A stretch of DNA of 64,000 nucleotides. It comes from Microbacterium sp. SORGH_AS_0428 (GTDB lineage: Bacteria > Actinomycetota > Actinomycetes > Actinomycetales > Microbacteriaceae). The notes beneath the pieces were generated by a model, which was not told the origin of the DNA, did no database searches, and saw nothing but the letters and a program-made list of their open reading frames with translations. The stretch spans positions 2,604,001 to 2,668,000 of the forward strand of contig NZ_JAVIZT010000001.1 of assembly GCF_031453615.1 (NCBI RefSeq), in the 5' to 3' direction. This document shows positions 9,519 through 18,634 of the stretch, piece after piece (position 1 is the first letter of the stretch; every line of letters begins with the position of its first letter). The position numbers were made by a program, and so were the translations under genes.

Positions 9519-11062
9519 TGAGCGCACCCGAATCACAGGCCGTCGCCGCCGAGACCGGCGGACTCTCCAAGAAGGGGCTCTCCGCGGGAACGGTGGGCCT
9601 GATCGGCGCCGTCGTCATCGGTATCTCCTGCATCGCGCCCGCCTACACCCTGACCGCGGCGCTGGGACCGACGGTCTCGGCGGTGGGCGTGCAGGTGCCG
9701 GCGATCATCCTGGTCGGCTTCATCCCGATGCTGCTGGTGGCGTTCGGCTACCGCGAGCTGAACCGGCGTATGCCCGACTCCGGCACGTCGTTCACGTGGG
9801 CCACGCGCGCGTTCGGTCCGTGGATCGGCTGGATGGCCGGGTGGGGACTGGTGGCCGCCACCATCCTCGTGCTCTCCAATCTCGCCGGAATCGCCGTCGA
9901 CTTCCTGTTCCTGCTGATCGCCCAGATCAGCCAGAATCCGTCGATCGCCGACATCGCGGCGCAACCGGGGGTGAACGTCCTCGTGTGCCTCGCGTTCATG
10001 GCGGCGGCGACCTTCGTCTCGTACCGCGACATGCAGACGACGCAGAAGCTGCAGTACGTGCTGGTCGGATTCCAGGTCGTCGTGCTGGTCGTCTTCGCGG
10101 TCGCCGCGATCATCGAGACGGTGAACGGCAACGGGTTCGATGCGACGCCGTTCGACTGGTCGTGGTTCGACCCGTTCGCCGTCTCGTCGTTCAGCTCCTT
10201 CGCCGCAGGTCTCTCCCTGTCGATCTTCATCTTCTGGGGGTGGGACGTCACCCTGACCATGAACGAGGAGACGAAGGACCCCGACAAGACGCCGGGGCGG
10301 GCGGCGACCATCACGGTGCTCGTGATCGTGGCGCTCTACCTGCTTCTCGCCGTCTCGCTCATCATGTTCGCCGGTGTCGGCACGGGGGAGTTCGGACTCG
10401 GCAACCCCGACATCCAGGACAACGTGTTCTTCCACCTGTCGGGTCCGGTGCTCGGTCCGCTCGCGGCCCTCGTGTCGCTCGCGGTGCTCACCAGTTCCGC
10501 CTCGTCGCTGCAGTCGACGTTCGTGTCACCGGCGCGCACGTTGCTGGCCATGGGGCACTACGGCGCGCTGCCGGAGCGCTTCGCGAAGGTGAGCCCGCGC
10601 TTCTTCACCCCGGGGTTCGCGACGATCATCGCCTCCGTCGTGGCGTCGGTGTTCTACGCCGTCATGCGCTTCGTCAGCGAGAACGTGCTGTGGGACACCA
10701 TCACCGCCCTCGGCATGATGATCTGCTTCTACTACGGTCTGACGGCCTTCGCCTGCGTCTGGTACTTCCGCAAGCAGTGGTTCGACTCGGTGCGCGCCTT
10801 CGTGTTCACGTTCCTCTTCCCGCTCGTGGGCGGGGCCATCCTCGCGGTGCTGTTCGTGACGACGCTGGTCGACTCGATGGACCCCGACTACGGCTCGGGC
10901 TCACAGGTCTTCGGCCTCGGACTCGTGTTCGTGCTGGGGGTGACCGTCATCCTCCTGGGCGTCGTGATCATGATCTGGCAGGCGGTCAAGCGTCCCGACT
11001 TCTTCCGCGGGCGCACCCTCAGCCTGGACGCGCCCGAGAGCCTGCGCCGCCGCCGGCGGTGA
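9515..11062 (+). CDS. APC-superfamily amino acid/polyamine permease
   Basis: A 515-residue membrane transporter with about twelve hydrophobic segments. The N-terminal signature GTVGLIGAVVIGISCIAPAY and the segment SFTWATRAFGPWIGWMAGWG are typical of the amino acid-polyamine-organocation superfamily. The start ATG overlaps the universal stress gene by four bases (ATGA). Gene context points to putrescine, GABA or a related amine as the imported substrate; the sequence alone does not decide. A polar, basic C-terminal tail ends the protein in the cytoplasm. Confidence 0.92.
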   Translation: MMSAPESQAVAAETGGLSKKGLSAGTVGLIGAVVIGISCIAPAYTLTAALGPTVSAVGVQVPAIILVGFIPMLLVAFGYRELNRRMPDSGTSFTWATRAFGPWIGWMAGWGLVAATILVLSNLAGIAVDFLFLLIAQISQNPSIADIAAQPGVNVLVCLAFMAAATFVSYRDMQTTQKLQYVLVGFQVVVLVVFAVAAIIETVNGNGFDATPFDWSWFDPFAVSSFSSFAAGLSLSIFIFWGWDVTLTMNEETKDPDKTPGRAATITVLVIVALYLLLAVSLIMFAGVGTGEFGLGNPDIQDNVFFHLSGPVLGPLAALVSLAVLTSSASSLQSTFVSPARTLLAMGHYGALPERFAKVSPRFFTPGFATIIASVVASVFYAVMRFVSENVLWDTITALGMMICFYYGLTAFACVWYFRKQWFDSVRAFVFTFLFPLVGGAILAVLFVTTLVDSMDPDYGSGSQVFGLGLVFVLGVTVILLGVVIMIWQAVKRPDFFRGRTLSLDAPESLRRRRR

Positions 11063-11097
11063 CGGCAGAAGACTGAGACCACAACCAAGGAGGACGA

Positions 11098-12465
11098 ATG
11101 AGCAGCGAATACGCGGTCGTGAACCCGGCCACCGGTGAGCAGCTGGCCACCTACCCCGCCCTCAGCGATGCCGAACTCGAGCAGAAGCTCGCCCAGTCCG
11201 AGCGCGCCTACCGCCGCTGGCGCGGGATGCCGGTCGCCGAGCGCGCCGCTCTCGTGCGGCGCGCCGCCGAGCTGCACCGGGAGCGTCGCGAGGAGCTCGC
11301 GGCCATCGCCGTGCGCGAGATGGGCAAGCCCCTCGCTGCGGCTCTGGGCGAGGTCGACTTCGCCGCCGACATCACCGAGTTCTATGCCGACCACGCGGAG
11401 CAGATCACGTCGGACCGTCCGATCGACATCCTCGGGGAGGGCTCGGCCGTGATCCGCCCGACGTCGCTCGGGGTGCTGCTGGGCATCATGCCGTGGAACT
11501 TCCCCTACTACCAGGTCGCCCGCTTCGCGGCTCCGAACCTGGTGCTGGGAAACACCATCCTGCTCAAGCATGCGCCGCAGTGCCCGGAGTCGTCCGCGGC
11601 GATCGAGGCGATCTACCGGGATGCGGGTCTGCCGGAAGGCGCGTACCTGAACCTCTACGCGAGCAACGAGCAGGCGGCCGCGATCATCGCCGACCCGCGG
11701 GTGCAGGGGGTGTCGGTCACAGGCTCGGAGCGGGCCGGCGCCGCCGTCGCGGAGATCGCCGGTCGCAACCTCAAGAAGGTCGCGCTGGAGCTCGGCGGAT
11801 CGGACCCGTTCATCGTGCTCTCCACCCCGGATCTGGATGCCACGGTCGCCGCAGCCGTCGAAGCGCGCATGGACAACAACGGACAGTCCTGCAACGCGCC
11901 CAAGCGCTTCATCGTGGTCGACGAGCTGTACGACGCCTTCCTCGAGAAGTTCACCGCCGCGATGGCGGAGACGCCCGTGGGCGATCCCTTCGCCGAGGAG
12001 ACCCTGCTCGGTCCTCTCTCCTCTCTCGCGGCCGCCGAGCGGCTCGAGGCGCAGGTCGACACCGCCGTCGCGCAGGGCGCTCGCCTGGTGACCGGCGGCA
12101 CCCGTGACGGCGCGTTCTACGCGCCCACCGTGCTCACGGACGTCACGCCGGAGATGGACGTCTACCGCGAGGAGCTCTTCGGTCCCGCCGGCGTCGTCTA
12201 CCGCGTCTCGGGCGAGGAGGACGCCGTGCGCGTCGCGAACGACACGAGCTTCGGGCTCGGCTCCTACGTCTACACGACGGACCCCGCGCAGGCGGAGCGT
12301 GTGGCGGATCGGATCGAGGCCGGCATGGTCTACGTCAACTGCGTGCTGGCCGATTCCCCCGAGCTGCCGTTCGGCGGCGTCAAGCGGTCCGGTACCGGCC
12401 GCGAGATGGGTCTGCTGGCGGCGGACGAGTTCGTCAACAAGAAGCTCATCCGCATCGCCGATTGA
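11098..12465 (+). CDS. gabD: NAD(P)-dependent aldehyde dehydrogenase, succinate-semialdehyde dehydrogenase-like
   Basis: A 455-residue aldehyde dehydrogenase. Visible active-site features are ELGGSDPFIVL with the general base Glu231, and NNGQSCNAPKRFIV with the nucleophilic Cys265. MPWNFPYYQVARF is the conserved cofactor/substrate stretch. AAGGAGGACG precedes the ATG. Within this cluster it would oxidise succinate semialdehyde from GabT to succinate, or 4-aminobutanal from the amine oxidase to GABA, or both. The relatively short N terminus fits actinobacterial SSADH-type enzymes. It is the last gene of the run and is followed by a strong hairpin. Confidence 0.9.
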   Translation: MSSEYAVVNPATGEQLATYPALSDAELEQKLAQSERAYRRWRGMPVAERAALVRRAAELHRERREELAAIAVREMGKPLAAALGEVDFAADITEFYADHAEQITSDRPIDILGEGSAVIRPTSLGVLLGIMPWNFPYYQVARFAAPNLVLGNTILLKHAPQCPESSAAIEAIYRDAGLPEGAYLNLYASNEQAAAIIADPRVQGVSVTGSERAGAAVAEIAGRNLKKVALELGGSDPFIVLSTPDLDATVAAAVEARMDNNGQSCNAPKRFIVVDELYDAFLEKFTAAMAETPVGDPFAEETLLGPLSSLAAAERLEAQVDTAVAQGARLVTGGTRDGAFYAPTVLTDVTPEMDVYREELFGPAGVVYRVSGEEDAVRVANDTSFGLGSYVYTTDPAQAERVADRIEAGMVYVNCVLADSPELPFGGVKRSGTGREMGLLAADEFVNKKLIRIAD

Positions 12466-12471
12466 GCCGCA

Positions 12472-12508
12472 ACGAGGGCGGGGGCGAGGATCTCGCCCCC
12501 GCCCTCGT
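12472..12508. terminator. Bidirectional terminator hairpin
   Basis: A perfect 17-bp inverted repeat, ACGAGGGCGGGGGCGAG at 12472-12488 and its complement at 12492-12508, with a 3-base loop (GAT). It lies between the convergent aldehyde dehydrogenase and TPR genes and has no T-run, as is common in high-GC actinobacteria. It can serve both strands. Confidence 0.85.
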
Positions 12509-15324
12509 CATGCCGGAAGCGTCGCGCGGACCTCGGCCGCCTCGGCGGGCCGGCCGAGGCTCTCCAGCACGTCACCGAGCTCGAGCGCAGCGGTCTGGCG
12601 CAGTGCCTCGTCGTCACCGGCGTGCTCGAGCGCCGCGCGGTAGAGAGCAACCGCATCCGAGGGGCGCGCCGCGCCCATCAGGATGCGCGCGGCGACGAAC
12701 TCGGAACGGCCGGCGGAGGTCGCGTCACCAGCCTGGACGAAGCCGTCGGCCGCCTGCAGGGCGGTGGCTACGGCCTCGTCCGTGCGCTCAGCGGCGGCGA
12801 GAGCGCGTGCGCGCGTGTCGAGCACGTCGGCCACGAACCACGCTGCGTCGTTCGCGCGGCCGAGCTCGACCGCCTCGTCCAGCAGGGCGAACACCTTCTC
12901 GAGGTCGCCGCGCTGCTGGTGTGCCTGCGCGAGCGTGTGGAGGCCGTCGGCCAGCAGGCCCACCTGCTCGTCGTCCCCGCGCACGATCTCCACGGCCTGC
13001 GTCAAAGAGTCGATCGCGTCGTCGATCTCTCCGAAGCGACCGAGCAGCCGTCCGTGCTCCTTGAGGGCGTACGCACGCGCAGCAGGCTCATCCGCCTCCT
13101 CGTGCAGCTGCGCGACGAACTCCCAGCCGCCCAGCGCGTTGCCGAACTGTCCCGCCTGCTCGAACGCACGAGTCAGCAGCCCGACGGTGATCGCACGCGA
13201 GCCGGCGGGCTCTTCCGCGGCCGTCTCCTCCTGCAGCACCTGATCGAGCACCTCGATGGCCTCCTCGCTGAGGCCGGCGCCCAACAGGGCGCGGCCGAGC
13301 CGGAAGCGCAGATCCGTCGCCGGGGCGCCCGTGGCCTCCCGGCGCTCGGTGGCCACCCGGTAGCGGGAGACAGCCTCGACCATGGCGCCCGCATCCTCGT
13401 GCAGCGCGCCCGCGAGGAAGAAGACATCGCTCACCAGCCGGTCGTCGGCTCCCGCCAAGAGGTGGATCCGCGTGGCCTCGTCGGCGTCGGCCGCGCCGGC
13501 GGCGTACTCGGCCAGCCCGCCGCGGGTGCGGGCGCGCAACAGCAGTGCCCGCGCGCGACGTGCCTCGCTGAGCTCGTCCTCCGCGAGGAGGGCCTCCAGC
13601 AGGGCGACGGCCTCGGGCAGGTCGCCGGCCGCGGCCGTCATGTCCGCCTGCATCCAGCGCTGCGAATGCGAGGGGCCTGCCTCGCCGGCCTCGGCGAACA
13701 GCCCCGCCGCCTCGGCGAACATCTCCGCGGTGCGGCGACGGTCGTCGGGCTCGGTGGCCGTCTGATCCTTGAGCCGGAGGAAGGCGAGCGTGGCGAGCAG
13801 GTCCGCGCGCACCTCGGCGGGAGCGTCGTGGCGCTCCGCGAGCGCGCGCCGCAGGATCTGGGGTGCGTCCTCGGCCTCGGCGCCGTAGAGCAGGAGCCCC
13901 AGCTCCTCCTCCAGCTGCGCCTGTGCGACGCGCCCCGCCGCGCGGAGGGCGGCGAGTCTTGCCGGCAGCGCGGCCTGCGCCTCGTCGAGTCGACCGAGCG
14001 CGACGAGCACGGCGAGCAGCCCGTGCGTGAGCGAAACCCGCTGCTCCACGTCGGCGTCGCCCAGCGCCTCGCGGATCGCCTCGAGGGAGGCGATCGATCC
14101 CAGCTGGTGCAGCGCCAGTGCCCGCTCGACGCGCTCCGCGGGGGTGCGGGGAGCGGGAGCGGCGGACCGCGCAGCGAAGTCGTGGGAGCTGACCGGCACC
14201 TCGTAGCGCTCGGCGCCGACCGCGCGCTGTCCGGCGAGCCATGCGGTCTGCGCGTCGGTCGCGTTCCGAGCGTCGAAGGCCTGGGCGATGTTCTCGGCGG
14301 CGGCCCACATGCGCGCGGCGAGCTCGGCCGCCGGCCAGGCGCCCTCGTGGGCGCCGATCAGGGGGACGAGCGCCTCGGCGTCGGAGCCGCGCACCGCCGC
14401 ATCGGGGTGACCCGCGGCAGCGACCGCATCCAACGCGACGGCGAAGGCCGCGAGGGCCTCGAGATGCGCACCGGCGTTCAGGCCGTCGTGGGTGAGCCAC
14501 GGCAGATGCCGCTCGACGAGTGCGAGCGCGCGTGCCTCGTTGCCCGTGACGGCGCAGAAGACGATGTTCTTCGCGATGATCGAGAGGTTGTCGGCGTTGT
14601 CCTTCGCCAGGCGATAGCTGCGCAGGTGCGCGGCCCGTGCCTCATCCGGACGTCTCGCGTGCAGGTAGGGCAGGAGGGAGCGTGCCAGGGCGTGCTCGGG
14701 CTCCTCGCCGCAGGTGAAGCCGCCCTCGACGAGCTCCTCCACGAGGCGGATCGCCTCCGCCTCGTCGCCGGTCTCCGCGAAGAACCCGGCGAACTGGCTG
14801 CGTGTGCAGGCGTCGCAGTGGCTGTACTCGTCGCGAGGGGTGGCCTCGAGCCGGCGTCGCAGTTCGGCGGCCTCGTCGATGCGTCCCGCCGACCACGCGT
14901 CCTCGAAGCGCGCCATCAGCACGCCGCTCATGCCGTGACCGGCGCGCTCGTAGTGGGCCTGCATGTCATCGAGCACGGCCGTGATCTGCTCGGATGAGAA
15001 CTCCGGCGAGCCCCGGAGGGCGCCCGCCATCCATTTGTAGTGCCACATGAGGTCACCCGCGGGCTCCAGCTCTGCGGGGAAGCGCTCGGGGTCGGCGTCG
15101 TGCTGGCCCAGGCACCACGCGAACGAGGTGAGCATCAGGTCTGTGTCGCCGCCCATGTTGGCGCTGGCGGTCTGGCGCATCCGCGCCTCGTACTCGAGGC
15201 GCTCGTCACCGCTCTCCTGCGCCAGCGCCACCGCCTGGGCGACCAATGCCCTCTCGGCGGGCCCCCAGGGTGTGCGATCGATCTCGTCGAACAGCGATCG
15301 GATGCGGGTCGCGTAACCGGTCAT
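12508..15324 (-). CDS. Large TPR-like helical-repeat protein coupled to the HSP90-like gene
   Basis: A 938-residue alpha-helical protein made almost entirely of degenerate TPR-like helix pairs rich in Ala, Leu, Glu and Arg (for example ALVERHLPWLTHDGLNAGAH, and the regular helices toward the C terminus). I see no signal peptide, membrane segment, nucleotide-binding loop or catalytic motif. A Cys/His cluster, YSHCDACTRSQF, near residue 172 could bind metal. The start ATG (15324) overlaps the stop of the HSP90-like gene by four bases, so the two are translationally coupled and probably act together. In eukaryotes TPR proteins are the standard HSP90 partners; a similar pairing here is inference. 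Function is not known to me. Confidence 0.85.
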   Translation of the reverse strand: MTGYATRIRSLFDEIDRTPWGPAERALVAQAVALAQESGDERLEYEARMRQTASANMGGDTDLMLTSFAWCLGQHDADPERFPAELEPAGDLMWHYKWMAGALRGSPEFSSEQITAVLDDMQAHYERAGHGMSGVLMARFEDAWSAGRIDEAAELRRRLEATPRDEYSHCDACTRSQFAGFFAETGDEAEAIRLVEELVEGGFTCGEEPEHALARSLLPYLHARRPDEARAAHLRSYRLAKDNADNLSIIAKNIVFCAVTGNEARALALVERHLPWLTHDGLNAGAHLEALAAFAVALDAVAAAGHPDAAVRGSDAEALVPLIGAHEGAWPAAELAARMWAAAENIAQAFDARNATDAQTAWLAGQRAVGAERYEVPVSSHDFAARSAAPAPRTPAERVERALALHQLGSIASLEAIREALGDADVEQRVSLTHGLLAVLVALGRLDEAQAALPARLAALRAAGRVAQAQLEEELGLLLYGAEAEDAPQILRRALAERHDAPAEVRADLLATLAFLRLKDQTATEPDDRRRTAEMFAEAAGLFAEAGEAGPSHSQRWMQADMTAAAGDLPEAVALLEALLAEDELSEARRARALLLRARTRGGLAEYAAGAADADEATRIHLLAGADDRLVSDVFFLAGALHEDAGAMVEAVSRYRVATERREATGAPATDLRFRLGRALLGAGLSEEAIEVLDQVLQEETAAEEPAGSRAITVGLLTRAFEQAGQFGNALGGWEFVAQLHEEADEPAARAYALKEHGRLLGRFGEIDDAIDSLTQAVEIVRGDDEQVGLLADGLHTLAQAHQQRGDLEKVFALLDEAVELGRANDAAWFVADVLDTRARALAAAERTDEAVATALQAADGFVQAGDATSAGRSEFVAARILMGAARPSDAVALYRAALEHAGDDEALRQTAALELGDVLESLGRPAEAAEVRATLPA

Positions 15325-17138
15325 GATGCTCCTTCCGGGTCGGGGGTGGCGGCGAGTGCTCGCTCGAGCAGCTCTGTGAGCGAGGTGCTCATCACGGCGC
15401 GATCGCGCGGGCTGAGCGGGTGGTGGCCGGCCAGCAGCGACTGCACGTGCAGCAGACGGATGCCGCTGTCGAAGACCGCTGTGTCGCCGGCCGCGGCGAG
15501 GGCGCGGACGGTCTGGTTTGCCCAGTTCAGGCACAGTCTGGCGGCGGGCGGTGCCGCATCCGCGTCTGCTCCGGAGACGACCTTGCCCGCGCGGTCGAGG
15601 ACTCCCGACCACAGTGCGCCGGCGGCGCCGCGGGCGCGTCCGCGATCGAGAGCCCGGAGCACCTGCGGATCCGCGACGAACAGGCCCGGCAGCTCCCGGC
15701 GCTCGAACGATCGCACCGAGACGTCGATGTCGCCGAGGGCAGCGCGAGCGCGTCGCTCGAGGTCGAGGGCGGCGTTGCGGTCGTCGAGCGGCGGCAGCTC
15801 GAGCCGGTCCATCTCGGCGCCGACCTCGACGCGCTCCACGGTGACCTCGGGGAAGATCTCGGGCAGGAGGCGGATGAGCTCGGCGTCGTAGAGATAGCCG
15901 CCGTCGACCAGGAGCGTTCCCGGCCGCACGATGCTTGCCAACTGACGGAACTCGTCGACGGTCTCGGCGTAGCGCACCTCGGACGAGCGGCGCACGAGCT
16001 CCTCGATCCGCACGCGCCCCGCGGTCGTCTCCACCGAGAGCCAGCGCACGATGAAGCGTGCGAGCTCGTCGTCGTGGCGAACCAGGGACTTCAGGGCGAC
16101 CTCGTGGACGGCGACGAACTGGGCGAGCCTTGCCGGCTCGCGCAACGCCAGCTCCAGGATCCAGCGCCGGATCGCATCGCCGATCTCGCCGCGGGTCTGT
16201 TCGAGCGCGTCGTCGTCGACGAGCGCTTCCCGGCTGGCGGTCGGATGCAGCCCGCCCGAGTCGATGACCGCGCGCGCGAAGAACGCCCAGTCGGGGAGCA
16301 GATCGTCGGCGCGCTCGGCCAAGAGCATCCGGCGCAGGTACACGCGTGTGCTCTGGCGCGCCGAGGGCGGCGGCGCGAACGGCAGCACGTAGGCGACGCC
16401 GCGGGTCTGGGTGGCAGCGACCGTCAGCTCGATCGCATCCAGCGGTTCGACGCCGATGAGCTCGCGGCCGTATGCCAGTCGCGCCTCGAGGTCGCCGTCG
16501 AGGAAGGGTGCGGGCTCGGTCACGGTGATCTCGCCGCCGCCGGGCAGGTCCACCACGACCGAGACCGGCAGGTAGCGGCCGAACGTCTCGGCGAGCTCTC
16601 GCACCGTGGAGCCCGTGAGCAGGGCCGCGCTGTCGCTGCGGGGGGTCAGGTGCACGCTCGTCCCGACCGGCATCTCGCCGTCGAAGGGCTGCACGGCGAA
16701 GGTCCCGTCCGAGCGCCCGACCCACTCGACCGCTGGTCCTCCGGCGGCGCTCCGCGAGCGGATCACGATGGTGTCGCACACCATGAAGCACGACAGCATC
16801 CCGATCCCGAACTGACCGAGGAAGTCGCTGCGGGGAAGGTCGAAGATGTCGCGCTTGGAGCTGCGCCCCACCGTCGCCAGGAGGTCGGCGACCTCGCTCT
16901 CGGTGAGGCCGATGCCGTCGTCGCGGATGATGAACTCGGGTGCTTCCAGCCCTGCGGGTGTGATGCGGATGCGGCCGCCGCCGCCATCGAGCGCGCGACG
17001 CGCGGCGATCGCGTCGACCGCGTTCTGCAGGAGCTCGCGGAGGAAGACGCGCGGGCTCGAGTAGATGTGCCGGCTGAGCAGGTCGATCACCCCGCGAAGA
17101 TCCACCTGGAACTGCTGGGGGGCCGGCACCTCGTTCAC
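15321..17138 (-). CDS. HSP90-family (HtpG-like) ATPase
   Basis: A 605-residue GHKL-fold ATPase of the HSP90 family, slightly shorter than typical HtpG. The Bergerat ATP site is intact: FLRELLQNAVDA (Glu35, Asn39, Asp42), IRDDGIGL near 71-78, and GQFGIGM near 108-114. The middle domain has RVYLRRMLLAERADDLLPDW and, as in HSP90, a DSGGLHPTASREAL stretch. The C-terminal part is divergent. It is the first gene of a two-gene minus-strand operon with the TPR-like protein and is divergent from the PPOX-fold gene. The divergence and coupling suggest a dedicated system rather than the housekeeping chaperone. Clients are unknown. Confidence 0.9.
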   Translation of the reverse strand: MNEVPAPQQFQVDLRGVIDLLSRHIYSSPRVFLRELLQNAVDAIAARRALDGGGGRIRITPAGLEAPEFIIRDDGIGLTESEVADLLATVGRSSKRDIFDLPRSDFLGQFGIGMLSCFMVCDTIVIRSRSAAGGPAVEWVGRSDGTFAVQPFDGEMPVGTSVHLTPRSDSAALLTGSTVRELAETFGRYLPVSVVVDLPGGGEITVTEPAPFLDGDLEARLAYGRELIGVEPLDAIELTVAATQTRGVAYVLPFAPPPSARQSTRVYLRRMLLAERADDLLPDWAFFARAVIDSGGLHPTASREALVDDDALEQTRGEIGDAIRRWILELALREPARLAQFVAVHEVALKSLVRHDDELARFIVRWLSVETTAGRVRIEELVRRSSEVRYAETVDEFRQLASIVRPGTLLVDGGYLYDAELIRLLPEIFPEVTVERVEVGAEMDRLELPPLDDRNAALDLERRARAALGDIDVSVRSFERRELPGLFVADPQVLRALDRGRARGAAGALWSGVLDRAGKVVSGADADAAPPAARLCLNWANQTVRALAAAGDTAVFDSGIRLLHVQSLLAGHHPLSPRDRAVMSTSLTELLERALAATPDPEGAS

Positions 17139-17285
17139 CGTCGCTCCTCGAACCTCGTCGCAGCGCCGCCCATCGGGTGGTGGGCGGCGACCGATTCAGC
17201 GTACTCCGCGAGCGCGAGCGCACCGGAGCGCCTGGGGAGAGAACGATCCCGTGCGTGCGCGGTCCGGTTGGGCCAGGATGGGCTC

Positions 17286-17726
17286 ATGAGCGACACGACG
17301 CAGGCGGACGGGGTTCGGGTGCTGGACGAGGAGGCGATGTGGCGCCTGCTCGCCTCGCAGGAAGTCGGTCGGCTGGTCACCAGGATCGGGGACCGCATCG
17401 ACGTGTTCCCTGTCGGCTACGCGCTCGACGGGCGCAGCATCCTCTTCCGCACCGCGCCGGGCACGAAGCTGCTCGAGCTCACCGCCCGTGACGAGGTGCT
17501 GTTCGAGGTCGACGACCACAGTGCGCGCGATGCGTGGAGCGTCGTCGTGCGCGGGACCGCGGCGGCCGTCGACCACTCCGACGAGATCGCGGCGCTCGAA
17601 GCCCTCGCCTCGGCGCCGTGGGCGCCCACCGTCAAGGACGTCCTGGTGCGCATCACGCCGTCGGTCACCACCGGACGCGCCTTCGAACGGCGAGCGGCCG
17701 ATCCCGCCGAGGGGGCGATGGCGTGA
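17286..17726 (+). CDS. PPOX-fold flavin/nucleotide-binding family protein
   Basis: A 146-residue protein of the pyridoxamine 5'-phosphate oxidase-like split-barrel fold. Key stretches are LLASQEVGRLVTRIGDRIDV, FPVGYALDGRSILFRTAPGT and VLFEVDDHSARDAWSVVVRG, typical of small actinobacterial F420- or FMN-binding members. Members act as flavin- or deazaflavin-dependent reductases or cofactor-binding proteins; the exact cofactor is not clear from sequence. It starts 147 bases from the divergent HSP90-like gene. Its stop codon overlaps the GTG start of the HExxH protein, so the three genes from here to 19083 look like one operon. Confidence 0.85.
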   Translation: MSDTTQADGVRVLDEEAMWRLLASQEVGRLVTRIGDRIDVFPVGYALDGRSILFRTAPGTKLLELTARDEVLFEVDDHSARDAWSVVVRGTAAAVDHSDEIAALEALASAPWAPTVKDVLVRITPSVTTGRAFERRAADPAEGAMA

Positions 17727-18634
17727 CGGTGGACCCGGCCCCGTCGGCGGCCGGATCGCCGCCCGTCCTCCCGCCGGCCGTTCCTCCCGCCGCACCGCGC
17801 CGTCGCGGCGCGGGCTGGATCATCGGACTCTCGCTGAGCCTCGTCCTCCTTCTCCTGCTCGCCGCCGGCACGGGCGGCGCCTGGCTCATCTGGCAGCAGC
17901 GGGAGCGGGTGCTCGCGTCGCGGGTGATGAGCCCCGAGCAGCAGTCGACGATCGCCGACGCGTTCGCCGCTGCCTCCGACAAGGTGACCGCCACCCAGCA
18001 GGCGACGACCGACTATGAGAGCGATCGTCGCGCCTGGGACGACGAGCACGCGCAGGTCGAGGAGTGGAAGACGAGGACCGACTCGCCGCTGCTGGCCGTG
18101 CCGAACCCCGGCGGCAGTGCCATACCCGGGCCGGACCCGGACGGGAGCGCCTTCCTCTCCTCGATCGGCGCGGACCGTGTTCAGGTCGCGTTCGATGCCG
18201 GGGACGACAACTGCGGCTACCACCTCTCCGAACGCACCGGGTACGAGATCGTCGTCGGCGGCTGCTATTCCACCCGGTATCCCAGCTGGCTGTTCCTCGC
18301 GTGGGATCCGGGCATGGAGTCGTCCGTGTGGCCTGTGTTCGTGCACGAGGCCATGCACTGGTACCAGTACCAGAACTACTATCCGGCCTTCCTCGCAGCC
18401 GACCGGGCCGGCGTCACCGACGACCAGTACGGCCCCGAGCTGGAGGCCGACGCGAGCTGTCGGGCCGTGTACGTCTACGGCATCCCGGCATCCGATTACG
18501 TCGACACCTCCTCGCCCTGCGACATCGAGGGCTGGTACGACGGCTGGCTGCTGGATCATCTCGCGTCGCTCGGCGTCCAGGTGACGGAGCCCGTGGCCTC
18601 GGACTACGAGGTGCTCGAGGTGGTGCGACCGTGA
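17723..18634 (+). CDS. Membrane-anchored protein with HExxH metallopeptidase motif
   Basis: A 303-residue protein starting at GTG 17723, coupled to the gene before (GTGA overlap). Residues 1-30 are proline-rich and end in RRR. One transmembrane segment follows (about 32-57), leaving the remaining ~245 residues outside the membrane. VFVHEAMHWYQYQNYY contains HEAMH (His208, Glu209, His212), the zinc-peptidase motif. ELEADASC about 30 residues later (near 239) could supply a third ligand. Four or more cysteines in the outer domain could form disulfides. I do not recognise a named family; peptidase activity is inferred from the motif alone. Confidence 0.75.
   Translation: MTVDPAPSAAGSPPVLPPAVPPAAPRRRGAGWIIGLSLSLVLLLLLAAGTGGAWLIWQQRERVLASRVMSPEQQSTIADAFAAASDKVTATQQATTDYESDRRAWDDEHAQVEEWKTRTDSPLLAVPNPGGSAIPGPDPDGSAFLSSIGADRVQVAFDAGDDNCGYHLSERTGYEIVVGGCYSTRYPSWLFLAWDPGMESSVWPVFVHEAMHWYQYQNYYPAFLAADRAGVTDDQYGPELEADASCRAVYVYGIPASDYVDTSSPCDIEGWYDGWLLDHLASLGVQVTEPVASDYEVLEVVRP

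Noticed and set aside
12508..17223. A single 1571-codon minus-strand frame joining the TPR protein to upstream sequence
   Set aside because: The N-terminal part is out-of-frame translation of the HSP90-like gene; the real start is ATG 15324 at the stop of that gene.
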